From NCBI RefSeq assembly GCF_004402375.1, contig NZ_SOGJ01000006.1, forward strand, positions 1-62,039: a DNA stretch of 62,039 nucleotides, given 5' to 3'. Source of the stretch: Cryobacterium breve. GTDB lineage: Bacteria; Actinomycetota; Actinomycetes; Actinomycetales; Microbacteriaceae. Position 1 is the first letter of the stretch, and every line of letters starts with the position of its first letter. Of this stretch, positions 17,122 through 26,721 are shown piece by piece. Made by a program: the position numbers and the translations under genes. The notes beneath the pieces were generated by a model. The model was not told where the DNA came from, did no database searches, and saw nothing but the letters and a program-made list of their open reading frames with translations.

Positions 17122-17496
17122 TTGACCTCAATCAGCGATAGCATCAACCGCCACGTCAACTACATTGTCGATAAGCGGATGCAAGAGGCCACCAACGAGA
17201 TCAAGATTCGAGGGGCCGTTGAGAGCTCACTTGACTACACCGTGACACAGATATTCTCGGCCGAAGCTATCGGGCGGGCTGCCGCGAAACTCGACGACGA
17301 TCGCGTTCTCGCTCTGCAAGTGATCGCCGCCGCGTTCGGCGCAATGGATCCGGACGGCGTGGAAGAAAGCAGGTCGGGCGAATCGTCATGCGTTCAATGC
17401 AACGCGCCCATCGGCTTCACGATCTCCGGGTTCACTCTGTTCCCAAAGCGCGTGATCTGCCCGAATTGCGGCGTCATGGGCGTTCCCGGAACCTAG
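17122..17496 (+). CDS. Small zinc-ribbon hypothetical protein
   Basis: A 124-residue protein begins at TTG 17122. An ATG about 20 codons downstream (MQEATNEIK) is the alternative. The N-terminal two thirds are helical and charged. The C-terminus has two cysteine pairs, CVQCNAPIGF and VICPNCGVMG, spaced as a zinc ribbon. It is co-oriented with the hydrolase gene and may form a two-gene unit with it. I do not recognise the family. Confidence 0.55.
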   Translation: MTSISDSINRHVNYIVDKRMQEATNEIKIRGAVESSLDYTVTQIFSAEAIGRAAAKLDDDRVLALQVIAAAFGAMDPDGVEESRSGESSCVQCNAPIGFTISGFTLFPKRVICPNCGVMGVPGT

Positions 17497-18137
17497 GATC
17501 AACGCCGCTGACCGATGGGCACTCGTCCCGCTTCACGGGTGCACCCGGTTAGGGCCTTTCGGCGCTGGTCAGACCTGCCTGTGACCGATAGGTGCGGTTA
17601 TGTCAGCGTGGCCGAAAACCGCTAGCCGGGCCGTGGAATAGTCGCCAAGACTTCGACTGGTTTCTCTTGATGTGATCGGAACTAGTGTGCTGGGTGCGTC
17701 GACTAGCAGCCGCAGCGCGGCACTTGCGGGATCCTCGAACGATCATGGCTGCGGTTATCTTGTAGGACCCGCCCGAGGTAGTGACCCACGACAAGGGGCG
17801 GGTGCCAACCGGTGCAGCCGAGCTCGGGTATCGGACGAGTCCCAGTCGATCAGAGAGCCACGGCGAGCGTGTCGAGTTAGTCCTCGTCCTCAGCCTGAGC
17901 GAGACCTCGTCGCCCTATTTCGGCCACGGCAGTACGCCGCCGGACTAGTTCGGTCACGTTCGCAACCACCGAATTGAGTTGCCCGATCAACGTTAGAGCC
18001 TCCCGGTCGCCGATCACCGCAGTGCCCAGATGTGGCAGCCGGAGAGACATGAGTCTGACAATGCGGGCGCAGGGCAGGGGAAGGCCCTTTTTTTGCTATG
18101 GCTTCAGAAGAGCGGCTGATCGCAGTTTCCAGCAATG
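17497..18137. other. Gap of about 640 bases without a recognised gene
   Basis: The gap lies between the zinc-ribbon gene and the helicase stop. Both strands carry only short frames without plausible starts. The AT/GC pattern and arrangement suggest relics of mobile DNA, but I cannot name a family. No tRNA or CRISPR-like repeat is visible. Confidence 0.4.
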
Positions 18138-19652
18138 TCAAGAGACAATCGATCCAGTCAGCGGTTGGACCTCATTCAGAAGAAATGTTGACTCTCGTGC
18201 CCGTGTGAGTGCGACGTAGCAAACCCGATCGGGCTCAGAATTGACGGAGAGTCCCTTGGACACGTGCTGAAGTTCGGATTCAGTAAATACGACCCCAACA
18301 TTGTCCCATTCACGACCCTTGGACTGATGAACAGTCATTCCGATTACCAGCTGACCCGGCTCCAATAGACGCGCACGTAGAGGCTTCAGGCGACTCGGTG
18401 CTCGCTGCCCGAGTACCACTACTCCGGACAACTCCCGGATGATCCCCACAGCATGATCCCACGATTCTCGAAGTGCAGTTGCTTCGTCGAAGAGCGTTAA
18501 GTGCCCAACGGCGGGTTCCAGACGCGCCGTTGCCGCATTGATCTGGACGATGCCCTCGATTCCGACCAACCTGAAAGCCTCTTTGTAGTGGTGCCCTGGG
18601 ATTCCGAAGTGTGCCTGCACTACCGCGTGCAAGATGATGCTGGCAATCGCCCATTGTGGCGAGGATCCGCTCTTGATTGCCATCGGCAAGATCGCAGATG
18701 ACGACGACCACAAGGTTTCCCACTTGTGCGCGAGCACGACGTCGCACTGCATTGGGGTGCCGCTCACAAGCTCAACCGGATTGCCGGCCCGTAGCTCGTT
18801 TGCAAGTGCAAGTTGCGTGTCAGTCTCGAATCGGTAAGAACGGGTAAGTACGATTCGCTCGAACTTTTCTCCTTTGACGAGGTCCCCGATGAGATCTGGT
18901 CGCGCACCCCGAAAACCGTAGAGCGCTTGCCAGGGATCACCGATGACAGATACCTCTATGTTGGCTTCTACTGCGATCCGAAGAAGATCGATGTCGAGTT
19001 GGTTCGCATCAAAAACTTCATCGACAACAACACAGCGAAAGTTATTGCGTAGCCAAACGCCTAGCTTGCGCCTGCCTTCAGCCTCCTGCAAGTACAGTGA
19101 CAGGACTCGGCGCACGTCATCGTGCGAGCAAATACCTGACTCAATCTTTTCCCGGAATTGAGTGAGTTGAATGCGATTCTTGCGCTCCGAGGACCAGGAC
19201 CGCTCGATCCCTATAACCCCATCTTGCATTGTTAATCGAGCTCCGCTGAGGCCATACTGCATGTCCGCAACTGTTTTCCAATCATCGATGACGTCGAGCT
19301 CTATGCGCCCTTTTGGCCAGCCAATTTCACCAGAAGCTAGCAATACGCAAACTATCTCGTTGAGAAAAGCGTCGATGGTGCAAACACGATGTGGCGAACG
19401 CGATGCGCGTGGCCCCCAGGCCCTCGTAATGCGAGAGCGGAGTTCGGAGGTAGCTGAACGGGTGAAGCTGAGTGCGACAACAGATCTGCTGTCCGTCGGG
19501 TCGGCGAGACGTTGGACGCCGAATAGCTGCACCGCCACAACTGTCTTCCCCGATCCGGGCCCAGCTTCAATGAAGACTCTGCTCAAACCGGAAGCGGAAG
19601 CGATAGCCTGCTCTTCACTCAACCTTTGTGTCTGAACACGCATTTGAGTCAC
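18138..19652 (-). CDS. UvrD/Rep-like helicase, GajB-type partner of OLD nuclease
   Basis: This 504-residue superfamily 1A helicase has all main motifs: Walker [10 protein letters not shown] (29-37), VALSFTRSA (Ia), [13 protein letters not shown] (II), [13 protein letters not shown] (III), LTRSYRF (IV), [16 protein letters not shown] (V) and [11 protein letters not shown] (VI). The GTG start at 19652 overlaps the stop of the upstream OLD-family gene (GTGA), so the two are coupled. GajB of the Gabija anti-phage system is a helicase of this size and position. It would act with the nuclease in nucleic-acid sensing and nucleotide-responsive defence. An inner ATG at residue 4 is possible. Confidence 0.85.
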   Translation of the reverse strand: MTQMRVQTQRLSEEQAIASASGLSRVFIEAGPGSGKTVVAVQLFGVQRLADPTDSRSVVALSFTRSATSELRSRITRAWGPRASRSPHRVCTIDAFLNEIVCVLLASGEIGWPKGRIELDVIDDWKTVADMQYGLSGARLTMQDGVIGIERSWSSERKNRIQLTQFREKIESGICSHDDVRRVLSLYLQEAEGRRKLGVWLRNNFRCVVVDEVFDANQLDIDLLRIAVEANIEVSVIGDPWQALYGFRGARPDLIGDLVKGEKFERIVLTRSYRFETDTQLALANELRAGNPVELVSGTPMQCDVVLAHKWETLWSSSSAILPMAIKSGSSPQWAIASIILHAVVQAHFGIPGHHYKEAFRLVGIEGIVQINAATARLEPAVGHLTLFDEATALRESWDHAVGIIRELSGVVVLGQRAPSRLKPLRARLLEPGQLVIGMTVHQSKGREWDNVGVVFTESELQHVSKGLSVNSEPDRVCYVALTRARESTFLLNEVQPLTGSIVS

Positions 19653-21589
19653 GAGGGCGTGGCTTCTCCGCGCGAGGCGGCGGGCGAAGCGGCGGGCGAA
19701 GCGGCGGGCGAAGCAAGGTTCGGCAAATCAGTTCCTGGATAGAGAAAATCGAACAACTGCGTGATGTGGAGAGGCACCGATATCGATTTGCAGCTGTCGA
19801 TCGCTTCTGAAAGCACCTGCGCCAGTTCCAACGCGAACTGTGCCTTCTTCTTTCTCAATCGCCCCGGCGGCTGAGCAGGTAAATCCTTCTTGGCGGAGCG
19901 TCCCGAACTGAACAAATGATCGATCAAGTCCATCGTGAGGACGTCCGGTAGGTCGTTTGTGATCCGCGAAAGCGCCACTTCAAACGCTTTTTCGTTGCCG
20001 GCGAATATGGCAGGTTCGAGGGTGGGATGGCTGAGAAACATTTTGACGGTCTCGCTGTCGTAGCCGTTGATCCAAGAAGCCGTCTTTGGCGCGTCTCCGA
20101 CTGGTTGATCTGTATCTCGCATCACCGCAACCTTGTCCACCAACTCATAGGCTCGTGTTGCTAACAGCGCGACCGGCCACTCGCCGACTTTGGTGCCGAC
20201 GGGCACGATGCTCAACGCATCAACGAAAGCTGACTTTCGGCCGTCTCCCCCAGCCCAGCCCCTTCCGAACACGCGCACGATCGCGGCATCTGTCACCCCC
20301 TCGACGAGCACGACGCGCTGGGCGAAGAGTGCTGACGATCTGCTGGCATCGAGATGCAGCCGAGCCATCCGCAGGACATCAGTCCGGTTGCGTATCGGTA
20401 GGTTCGCGAGTGGCCGGGCATATCGTGTTCCATCAGAAGCCTTTCTAACTACGACGATCTCCTCAGGCTTGCAGGCCGTAATTACATCAGTCGCATGGCT
20501 GGAAAGTATCACCTGTAGTTCTGGGCGTCTTGCAACCACTCCTCTTAGGTAGCGAACCATTGAGTGCTGAAGTTGCGGATGCAGGTGGGCCTCAGGTTCT
20601 TCAATAACTAGAGTCGCGTGAAAAGGCCCCATTGGGAAGAGCGAGTCCTGGTCGGCCTCGTTGGCGGCGGCAGCGCTGGCAAGCGTCGCACGGGCCTCTT
20701 CGGCCGATGCGACGATCCCAACGCCTCTACGGCTGTCATCGACCTCGATTCCTTCTGCAAGAGGGTCGCCATGCGCAGTCAGATCTGGGATCGCCGCAAG
20801 AACGACCGACATATGGAGCAGGTTGACGTAACCGAGGCCAGAAACGTCGAGAGGCAACGCCGAATGACGATCGCTCATCGCAGCGAGCATCAACTCAAGC
20901 ACTCTCGCGAGATAGGCGTCATCAATGACTTGACCACGAATAAATCCCCATTGTTCACTTACACCTGAGGTCAATGCAGACAGCTGTTCCTTGATCCTCA
21001 CTTCGACTGATTCCAAGAGCTCGTGTTGTGCAAGGGCTTCGAGCAACCCCGATGCTTGTTGTCTGAGGGAATGAAGGTCTTTGCTTCCGTGAAGACGTTG
21101 CTGCTGTGCACGAAGCAACTCAACAAGGATCCGTGACTCGCGTCTGGCGAGCTCGTCCACAGGCGCGCGCCAAGCAGGCAGATAAAGTAGGTGAGCATCG
21201 TGCTTGAGGTCGTGTTGGACGAGTTGTGTCCTTTGAACAGATCCAAGACGCCTCGAGAGAGCGTAGCTCCATGCTCCCGCTTGCTTTCCAGGCATCGGCT
21301 TGCCTGCCAGATCCTGCATCCGCATGCCGAGTGGCCCCTCGTCCTGCACGTCGGACTCGAAGGAATATTCCACGGTGATTTCCCGCTCGGCTCCCCCGAG
21401 CGCCGATGCGGAGAAGGGCGCAATCGTCGGGAACCTATTCTCGTGAGCCATATACAGGGCATCGGTCAGCGTCGTCTTGCCGGCGTTGTTTGCTCCGACA
21501 AGGACGCTGAACCGGCCCGGGAGTTCGCAAACGAACTTGGCCTCGGCACTCGCCCGATAGCCACTTACTGAGATTTTGCTGACATACAT
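19649..21589 (-). CDS. OLD-family ATPase/TOPRIM nuclease, GajA-like
   Basis: This is a 646-residue OLD (overcoming lysogenization defect) endonuclease. The ABC-type ATPase has Walker [10 protein letters not shown] (32-40), a degenerate signature around SGLGY (250-254), Walker [13 protein letters not shown] (327-338) and the SSHATD switch. The TOPRIM half has [10 protein letters not shown] (Glu430) and [11 protein letters not shown] (Asp492/Asp494). With the downstream UvrD-like gene this forms the GajA-GajB order of the Gabija defence system. It is somewhat longer than typical GajA. The C-terminus ends in a repeated Ser-Pro-Ala-Ala tail made by a 12-bp DNA repeat, absent from the homologues I remember. 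Confidence 0.85.
   Translation of the reverse strand: MYVSKISVSGYRASAEAKFVCELPGRFSVLVGANNAGKTTLTDALYMAHENRFPTIAPFSASALGGAEREITVEYSFESDVQDEGPLGMRMQDLAGKPMPGKQAGAWSYALSRRLGSVQRTQLVQHDLKHDAHLLYLPAWRAPVDELARRESRILVELLRAQQQRLHGSKDLHSLRQQASGLLEALAQHELLESVEVRIKEQLSALTSGVSEQWGFIRGQVIDDAYLARVLELMLAAMSDRHSALPLDVSGLGYVNLLHMSVVLAAIPDLTAHGDPLAEGIEVDDSRRGVGIVASAEEARATLASAAAANEADQDSLFPMGPFHATLVIEEPEAHLHPQLQHSMVRYLRGVVARRPELQVILSSHATDVITACKPEEIVVVRKASDGTRYARPLANLPIRNRTDVLRMARLHLDASRSSALFAQRVVLVEGVTDAAIVRVFGRGWAGGDGRKSAFVDALSIVPVGTKVGEWPVALLATRAYELVDKVAVMRDTDQPVGDAPKTASWINGYDSETVKMFLSHPTLEPAIFAGNEKAFEVALSRITNDLPDVLTMDLIDHLFSSGRSAKKDLPAQPPGRLRKKKAQFALELAQVLSEAIDSCKSISVPLHITQLFDFLYPGTDLPNLASPAASPAASPAASRGEATPS
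19677..19715. repeat. Three-copy 12-bp tandem repeat in the OLD gene tail
   Basis: The unit gcggcgggcgaa is repeated about three times on the plus strand. It encodes a Ser-Pro-Ala-Ala repeat at the C-terminus of the OLD-family protein on the minus strand. The period is four codons, so copy-number change would keep the frame. Confidence 0.8.
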
Positions 21590-22070
21590 GTGGTGCTCCC
21601 CCGTGCGCTATCTTCGACAATATCCGATTCAGCCAGCCGAAATACGCATGGAAATCATGACTGACGGATGGGAACGAGCGATGCCAAATCCGCGGTGCTA
21701 CCGCTAGAGATAGATTCGTTGCCTTTGACTCGCGCATTCATCGCGTCACGCCAATCGCTGCACGCTCGACGCTCGATCTGGACGATGCCGAGCCGTTGGC
21801 GGACCTGGCCAAGCTGTTCACACGCCATGTGAAGAACGGTACAGGCGCACATGAAACGACGGAAATTCCGCCCGTGCAGCCCGCCGCAGCCTAGAGTGCC
21901 AATCGGAACCGCTGAAGGTTTAGGTGACTCTGCCCTGATAACAGCACATATGACAGTCCCGGTGGACTCCCCGGCCGGCGGGCATCATCACTCCTTGGTC
22001 GACCGGGAACTGACCGGCTACCGCCGATTCCTCAGCCAATCAGCGCGCTGAGTGTCGCCTCTGGAGAGCG
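21590..22070. other. Gap of about 480 bases without a supported gene
   Basis: The gap is upstream of the OLD gene. A 65-codon minus-strand frame (21655-21852) has ordinary composition but no ribosome site or known domain. The remainder shows nothing that I can name. The promoter of the two-gene OLD/helicase unit should lie near 21600-21680. Confidence 0.35.
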
Positions 22071-22238
22071 TCATCGATTCTTGATCTTGATGGTTGACCT
22101 CATCTTCCTAGTGAGGAGCTCTTCGGCGGCTTGTAGCGCCTCGGAGTCGTTCTTGGTGCTGGCTGTCGCAGCCTCACCGAGAGCTTGATCGATCCGCTCA
22201 GACCAGCGAGGAGTGGTCAATCCGGGGTGTTGTACCAT
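22071..22238 (-). CDS. Small hypothetical protein downstream of the zinc-finger gene
   Basis: The 55-codon frame is helical and charged (SERIDQALGEAATAS, then EALQAAEELLTRK). The ATG at 22238 would overlap the preceding gene's 3' end by 22 bases, consistent with coupling, but the start is uncertain. I recognise no family. It may be the third member of the mrr operon. Confidence 0.35.
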   Translation of the reverse strand: MVQHPGLTTPRWSERIDQALGEAATASTKNDSEALQAAEELLTRKMRSTIKIKNR

Positions 22239-22423
22239 TCGAGCCAGGCACTGCCCTCGGCGATACGCCGCTGATTCTCGGGGTCGTTTTTCCACTCTGC
22301 ATTCTTGCGGCAGAGGTGGCACGTCACATCATTCGGGTCGCCTGAGGTGAGGCGCGGGGAGGTCGCGCCGCACGGGTAGAAGCCACTGTTGTTTTCGAGG
22401 TGGATCTTGTGCGAGCCCGTCAT
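22217..22423 (-). CDS. Small Cys/His hypothetical protein in the mrr operon
   Basis: A 68-residue protein with an ATG at 22423, preceded by GGAG at 7 bases. IHLENNSGFYPCG and DVTCHLCRKNAEW supply His/Cys ligands for a likely zinc site. It starts 31 bp after the Mrr gene on the same strand. The actinobacterial small proteins that I recall with an HL...FYPCG / DVTCxxC layout have no assigned role. Restriction-associated expression is inferred from position only. Confidence 0.6.
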   Translation of the reverse strand: MTGSHKIHLENNSGFYPCGATSPRLTSGDPNDVTCHLCRKNAEWKNDPENQRRIAEGSAWLEWYNTPD

Positions 22424-22454
22424 GTCTTCACTCCCATGGCTTCGAAGACAGTAG

Positions 22455-23381
22455 TCATGCGAAGAAGTCCTCGTCGATCTCAACGACCCTGTAGGTCTCA
22501 CGTACCTGGACACCAACCCCGTAACGAATCATCAGGCTGGTGAGGCGCTTACCGTCGATCAGAATGACGCGCGTTGGAACACCTTCGGCGTAGACGCGGG
22601 CGCCATCTGAAAAGCGGCTGGACGTGATGAATACTCCGCTGTCTGCTTTTCCGCTAAGTGCGCCCACGAAGGCCTGTATGTCGGGTCGCCCGACGACGTT
22701 ACTGTCGGCGTATCGCTTCGCTTGAATGTACACGCGGCTGAGGCCAAGCACGTCTTGGTCAATCACGCCGTCAATGCCGCCGTCGTTGCTGAGCTGCGTG
22801 ACACTGCCGCTACCGGTCGTACCTCCGTAACCCATGGCGAGCAACAACTGCACAACCGCCTGCTCGAAGAAGCCGGGTTCCTTGCCCTGGAGTCGTTCGA
22901 GCAACTCCACAGCCACTTCTTCATGGATGCGTTCAACCCCGCTCTGGACCTGCTCAGTGGGGGTCATCGTTTCCGTGTCGTGCACAGTAATTGGATCGAG
23001 AGCATTCGTCGATCGCTCGCTCTTTTGATACACGCGGATCGGGGACTGCGGATCCTTCCCGAGCATGCGGATATCGCTCTCTTTCACACCGTTCGGGAAT
23101 TTCGTGAGGAGCTGCCTGCCAGCGTCGGTGATGGCGTAGTGCCCACGCTTGGGACGGGTGAGTGCGCCGACGTTCGTCAGGAACGAGACACCCCAGCCGA
23201 TGCGATTCTCGTACTTGACCTGACTACCCGAAGGCAGCATCTCTTGTCTCTGCTCCCCTGTCAGGGCCGCCTGATCGGCGACCAGGGGCTGAAACTCACG
23301 CCAATGGCGAACGACCCCGTCGCTCAAGACTTGAAGCGTCGGGATCATGAAGCCCTCCCAGTTGGGCATCTGATCGTTCAC
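22455..23381 (-). CDS. mrr: Mrr-type restriction endonuclease (type IV)
   Basis: This 308-residue protein has an N-terminal Mrr_N winged helix (about 8-100: FMIPTLQVLSDGVVRHWREF, HYAITDAGRQLLTKFPNG) and a C-terminal Mrr catalytic domain. Its PD-(D/E)xK core is GGIDGVIDQD... then RVYIQAKRYADSNVVGRPDIQAF. Mrr-like enzymes cut DNA carrying foreign methylation. The GTG at 23381 has GGGGGAG a few bases upstream. It is followed on the same strand by one or two very small genes and sits with other defence genes. Cytosolic. Confidence 0.88.
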   Translation of the reverse strand: MNDQMPNWEGFMIPTLQVLSDGVVRHWREFQPLVADQAALTGEQRQEMLPSGSQVKYENRIGWGVSFLTNVGALTRPKRGHYAITDAGRQLLTKFPNGVKESDIRMLGKDPQSPIRVYQKSERSTNALDPITVHDTETMTPTEQVQSGVERIHEEVAVELLERLQGKEPGFFEQAVVQLLLAMGYGGTTGSGSVTQLSNDGGIDGVIDQDVLGLSRVYIQAKRYADSNVVGRPDIQAFVGALSGKADSGVFITSSRFSDGARVYAEGVPTRVILIDGKRLTSLMIRYGVGVQVRETYRVVEIDEDFFA

Positions 23382-23843
23382 TTGGCTCCCCCATCATTCA
23401 CCGCTGTAGTTCTTTGCTTCGAACCCGAGCTTATGGCAAAGCGTGTTTAAGGTTTGGCCAGAGTCTTAGCGGCGACCGCTGCGCCACTTTGACGCCCGCG
23501 ACGGTCGGGCGCCAGACGCTGCCAGCGTTACAGAGCTCAGGCTGTGACCAGCCCCGCGCCCCCAGATGGATCGTAGATCGATTCGCCGGGGCCGAGCGCA
23601 ACGCCTTTCCTAGTGACCTGGGCGGCGGTATCGCGAGCAACGCGATAGCTACTGTGTTTTGCGGGACAATTAGCCATGACTTCAGGATTTGGCTGCATTA
23701 GATGGTAACGAACCTGGTCGGCACTGACACCATGCCCTGCCTACGACTGCTATCTGCGCTCGTTACGGTGCTCGCCCGTCCCAGCACGTCACTCCGCAGA
23801 ATTTGTGGATATACGCGCACTAGCCTGTTCGCGGGGCCTGCCG
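23382..23843. other. Gap of about 460 bases without a recognised gene
   Basis: This divergent gap lies between mrr and the next plus-strand gene and probably holds both promoters. Only short, unconvincing frames occur on either strand. No repeat or hairpin stands out. Confidence 0.4.
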
Positions 23844-24845
23844 ATGCGTGACAATTACCTTGATTTGCCAACGGGCGGCTTGGCAACCGCCGGAACCGTG
23901 ATGTTGGACTGGAACATCAGTGCGCGCATCGCCAATATCCACCAGAGACAGGCTAAGTTCGAGAAACTCAACCTGAACGCCGCCGAGATGATTCGCCTGC
24001 GCAATCTCGTGGCCACCATCCCTCCGGGAGCGGAGATCCTCGGAGCGTTCGGCGCTGCCGAACCAGAGACGCGGCGTACACGCTGCGTAGCAGATGTTGA
24101 TCGGTACAACGAACGGACGGACATTGCGTCGGTCTACCTCTCACGGGTGCCCGACTACCTGCTTCACCTCCTGGACGGCGGCCCGAGCCACGGCCTGCTC
24201 ATTGAGTCAGAGCCGGACGACGCTCCGTACCAGCCTGATGCACTTCGCTCCTGGTTCATGGTGTCGTACGCCGCACTTCTGAAGGCGATCGTCATTGACC
24301 GCGAGGAGGGTCTGTCGCGCACAGAACGACTCGACCGGTTTAGGTTCTGGCTTGAGCATGAGTTGCAGGTGTCGGCGAGCCGGGAAGCCTGGATCGGGTT
24401 CCTCCTCCTTGCTGGTACCGGTGACTACCCAGATCGCGCCAGGCGACTCCTCAAGGTGGCCGGAGGCCGAGACATTCGCGACTCGGTGTGGGGCGCCACA
24501 TGGGATCTGATGTACTCGCGCATCCCCGCGGTGATGACTCAGCCGATGTTCCGCAAGGACTGGAAATTGCCCATCGCGTTCGTTACAGATGATTCTGGCC
24601 TCATCGATGCCCTAGCCGGCACCAGAACCGCATTCGTCGTCGAGAACGCCCACGGTGTGGGCTTCAGTGGTGACGAGATCGATATGACCGCGCTGCACGA
24701 AGACGCACGACCGCTCATCCGGTCGTATATGGCTCGTGAACGGGAACGTGTAATGCTCCACTCCCGCGGAATGACTCCGGCCGTACTGAATCGCGCCGCC
24801 TACTTGGCTCGCAGGTCGGAAGGTGAAGTCACAAGGTCTCTGTGA
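23844..24845 (+). CDS. Hypothetical protein, possible PIN-like fold
   Basis: A 333-residue soluble protein. I use the ATG at 23844. A GTG at 23805 would add 13 residues. The segment GTVMLDWNISARIANIHQ near the N-terminus and KLPIAFVTDDSGLIDALAG near residue 245 give the two acidic strands that a PIN-type nuclease would need, but the match is weak. The protein is rich in Arg/Glu and lacks membrane segments. It sits alone between mrr and an IS21 relic in a defence-rich stretch. I do not recognise the family. Confidence 0.55.
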   Translation: MRDNYLDLPTGGLATAGTVMLDWNISARIANIHQRQAKFEKLNLNAAEMIRLRNLVATIPPGAEILGAFGAAEPETRRTRCVADVDRYNERTDIASVYLSRVPDYLLHLLDGGPSHGLLIESEPDDAPYQPDALRSWFMVSYAALLKAIVIDREEGLSRTERLDRFRFWLEHELQVSASREAWIGFLLLAGTGDYPDRARRLLKVAGGRDIRDSVWGATWDLMYSRIPAVMTQPMFRKDWKLPIAFVTDDSGLIDALAGTRTAFVVENAHGVGFSGDEIDMTALHEDARPLIRSYMARERERVMLHSRGMTPAVLNRAAYLARRSEGEVTRSL

Positions 24846-25050
24846 AACGCTTTTGGCCAGCGGTTTCTCCAGGGCAAACTTCTGAGACATCGATGAATCG
24901 CTAAAGGTCCTCAGAAGATGTTGCCCGTCGTGCTCGCCAGGCGCACAACAAAACGGGGCGGCCGGAAGATCCTCGGGCACCACGGTAGACGTTGTACGAA
25001 GCCCCATGCGTCCGACGAGACGCCGCCTGGGATTGTCCAGAGAGGTGAAA

Positions 25051-25131
25051 GTGATGGGGCAGTCACGGGAACATCAACTCTCTAACCCAGAAGTCCCGAA
25101 AACCCTTCCAGAAACGGGACGGGACTTGGCT
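25051..25131. repeat. Degenerate internal att-like sequence
   Basis: The sequence shares an ordered series of blocks with the right att region (37753-37820): gtgatgggg, agtca, aacc-a, aagtcccg, aaaccctt, gggac and ttgg. At the right end these surround the tRNA-Pro terminator palindrome and the att core. Here the palindrome is damaged (a 6-bp stem instead of 11). It lies at the left edge of the IS21 relic. I read it as a scar of an earlier attachment site inside the island. Confidence 0.45.
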
Positions 25132-25164
25132 GAGCGTGTTCACCACCGAGGAGAAACCAGTGAT

Positions 25165-25768
25165 GCAGTCGCTCCCGGCGATTCCGTTTGAGATCAGCAC
25201 CTGGACCTACCGGCGCAAAGTGGACAAGAACGCTCATGTGGTCTGGGCGAGAACTTCTATTCCGTGCCCTTCACGCACATCGGCGCCCACGTGGACCTCC
25301 GAACGACGGACACCATGCTGGATATCTATCGCAGCGACGAGCGCCTGACCAGTCGCGTCCTGCTGCCGCCAACCACCATGAACCAGTATCAGACGAACGA
25401 GGCGGACCTTCCCGAGGGGGGCAGCTGGCAGGCCTGGGACCGGACCCGGATCGATGATTGGGCCGCGAGGATGGGCCCGTCCACGGTGACGGTGATCGGC
25501 AAGATTTTCGAAGCAGCGTCCATCGAGGAGGCCGGCTACGACCCGGCCCTGGCAGTGTTGCGTCTGTCGCGCCGGTTCTCCCCAACCCGGGTAGAAGCCG
25601 CCTGTCGGCTCGCGTTGCGAGGGCCGATCCGCTCTCCCCCGTTACGCGCACCTGCGAACGATCCTCGACACCGGCCAGGACAAAACCGGACACGTCCCCG
25701 ATGAACCCGAGGCTGACGACGGCGGCTACGTCCGTGGCAGCGCTTACTACGCCGGTGGCACCCGATGA
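25165..25768 (+). pseudogene. IS21-family IstA transposase, truncated and frameshifted
   Basis: Three reading frames in succession carry one protein. The first has FEISTWTYRRKVDKNAHVVW, the second PFTHIGAHVDLRTTDTMLDI through WAARMGPSTVTVIGKIFEAA, and the third RYAHLRTILDTGQDKTG to a stop that overlaps the next ATG. This is the C-terminal third of an IS21 IstA transposase, including its Mu-type C-terminal domain. The N-terminus and catalytic core are missing, so the element cannot move by itself. Confidence 0.75.
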
Positions 25769-26514
25769 GCCGGCTGGACGGGGAGACCAAACGGAAGCTG
25801 CGCGAGATGAATGCAGGCGAGCTCTTGGAGGCGATCGATAGTCAGGACGAGACGCTCAGCATCGGCCTACCGTTCGAGGAGAGGGTGCGGCTGGTCGTCG
25901 ATGATGCCTATTCCACTTTCACGCACTCCAAAGTCGCGGGTCTGATCCGGCGGGTCGGGCTGCGTTACCCTAACGCTGACCTGCGCCGCATCGACCTGCT
26001 CGACGAGCGCAGCCTCAACCGGCCGTTGCTGACCCAGCTCGGCACCTGCTCGTTCGTGGCCCGGCAACAGAACGTCGTCTTCCAGGGGTTCACCGGGTCG
26101 GGGAAGTCGTATCTGGGATGCGCGATCGCCAAACGCGCCTGCGAGCATCGCATCCGCGCACATTACGTCCGCATGCCCGACCTCGAGGAAGCCTGGGTCG
26201 CCGCCCAAGACACCCCCGGCGGCGCCAGGAAGTTCCTGCGCAAATACGCCGCATTCACGTTGCTCATAATTGACGAGTGGTTGCTGGACCGGCCGACGGA
26301 GTCGATGCGCGGCATGTTGCTGGAGTTGATGCAACGCCGCTACGGCGAAACATCAACGGTGTTCTGCACCCAGTACTCGCAGAAGGATTGGCACCAGTGC
26401 CTCGGCTCCGGTGTTCACGCCGACGCGATCATGGACCGGATCATCCACAACACGGTCTGGGTCGAGACCGGTACCTGCAACATGAGGGAGCAGACAGCCC
26501 TCACCAGCGCCTAA
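25765..26514 (+). CDS. istB: IS21-family IstB helper ATPase
   Basis: A 249-residue AAA+ helper protein. Walker A is FQGFTGSGKSYLGCAIAKRA (residues about 108-127) and Walker B is TLLIIDEW. The C-terminal region with ADAIMDRIIHNTVW is typical of IstB. The ATG overlaps the IstA stop (ATGA), the usual IS21 arrangement. The gene is intact although its partner is broken, so it is probably a relic or could help related elements in trans. Confidence 0.85.
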   Translation: MSRLDGETKRKLREMNAGELLEAIDSQDETLSIGLPFEERVRLVVDDAYSTFTHSKVAGLIRRVGLRYPNADLRRIDLLDERSLNRPLLTQLGTCSFVARQQNVVFQGFTGSGKSYLGCAIAKRACEHRIRAHYVRMPDLEEAWVAAQDTPGGARKFLRKYAAFTLLIIDEWLLDRPTESMRGMLLELMQRRYGETSTVFCTQYSQKDWHQCLGSGVHADAIMDRIIHNTVWVETGTCNMREQTALTSA

Positions 26515-26660
26515 CAATCCGGCGGAGAGAGCCAGTGGCTCCCAGTCGCACCACCACTGGCTCTCTCTCGCACGATCGGTGGCTCTGAACCGCACGATCG
26601 GGTGGCTCTCAAGGCATCAAATACTCAGTGACCGATAGTGTGTTCAGTATGCTGCGGACG
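26515..26660. repeat. IS21 right end with hairpin and subterminal repeats
   Basis: After istB comes a 14-bp perfect inverted repeat (gagagagccagtgg at 26525-26538, its complement at 26554-26567) with a 15-base loop. It is followed by two near copies of cgcacgatcg-gtggctct within 26570-26610. Multiple subterminal repeats are typical of IS21-family ends. The outer boundary is probably near 26610-26630. Confidence 0.6.
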
Positions 26661-26721
26661 GAGCCACAATCCTCCCGCTAACAATCCTAATAAGCGGGAC
26701 CGTACTTGATTGGAATCTCAA

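Noticed and set aside
25136..25768. Separate small genes in the IS21 region
   Set aside because: The three frames join into one IstA C-terminus broken by frameshifts, so they are pieces of a pseudogene.
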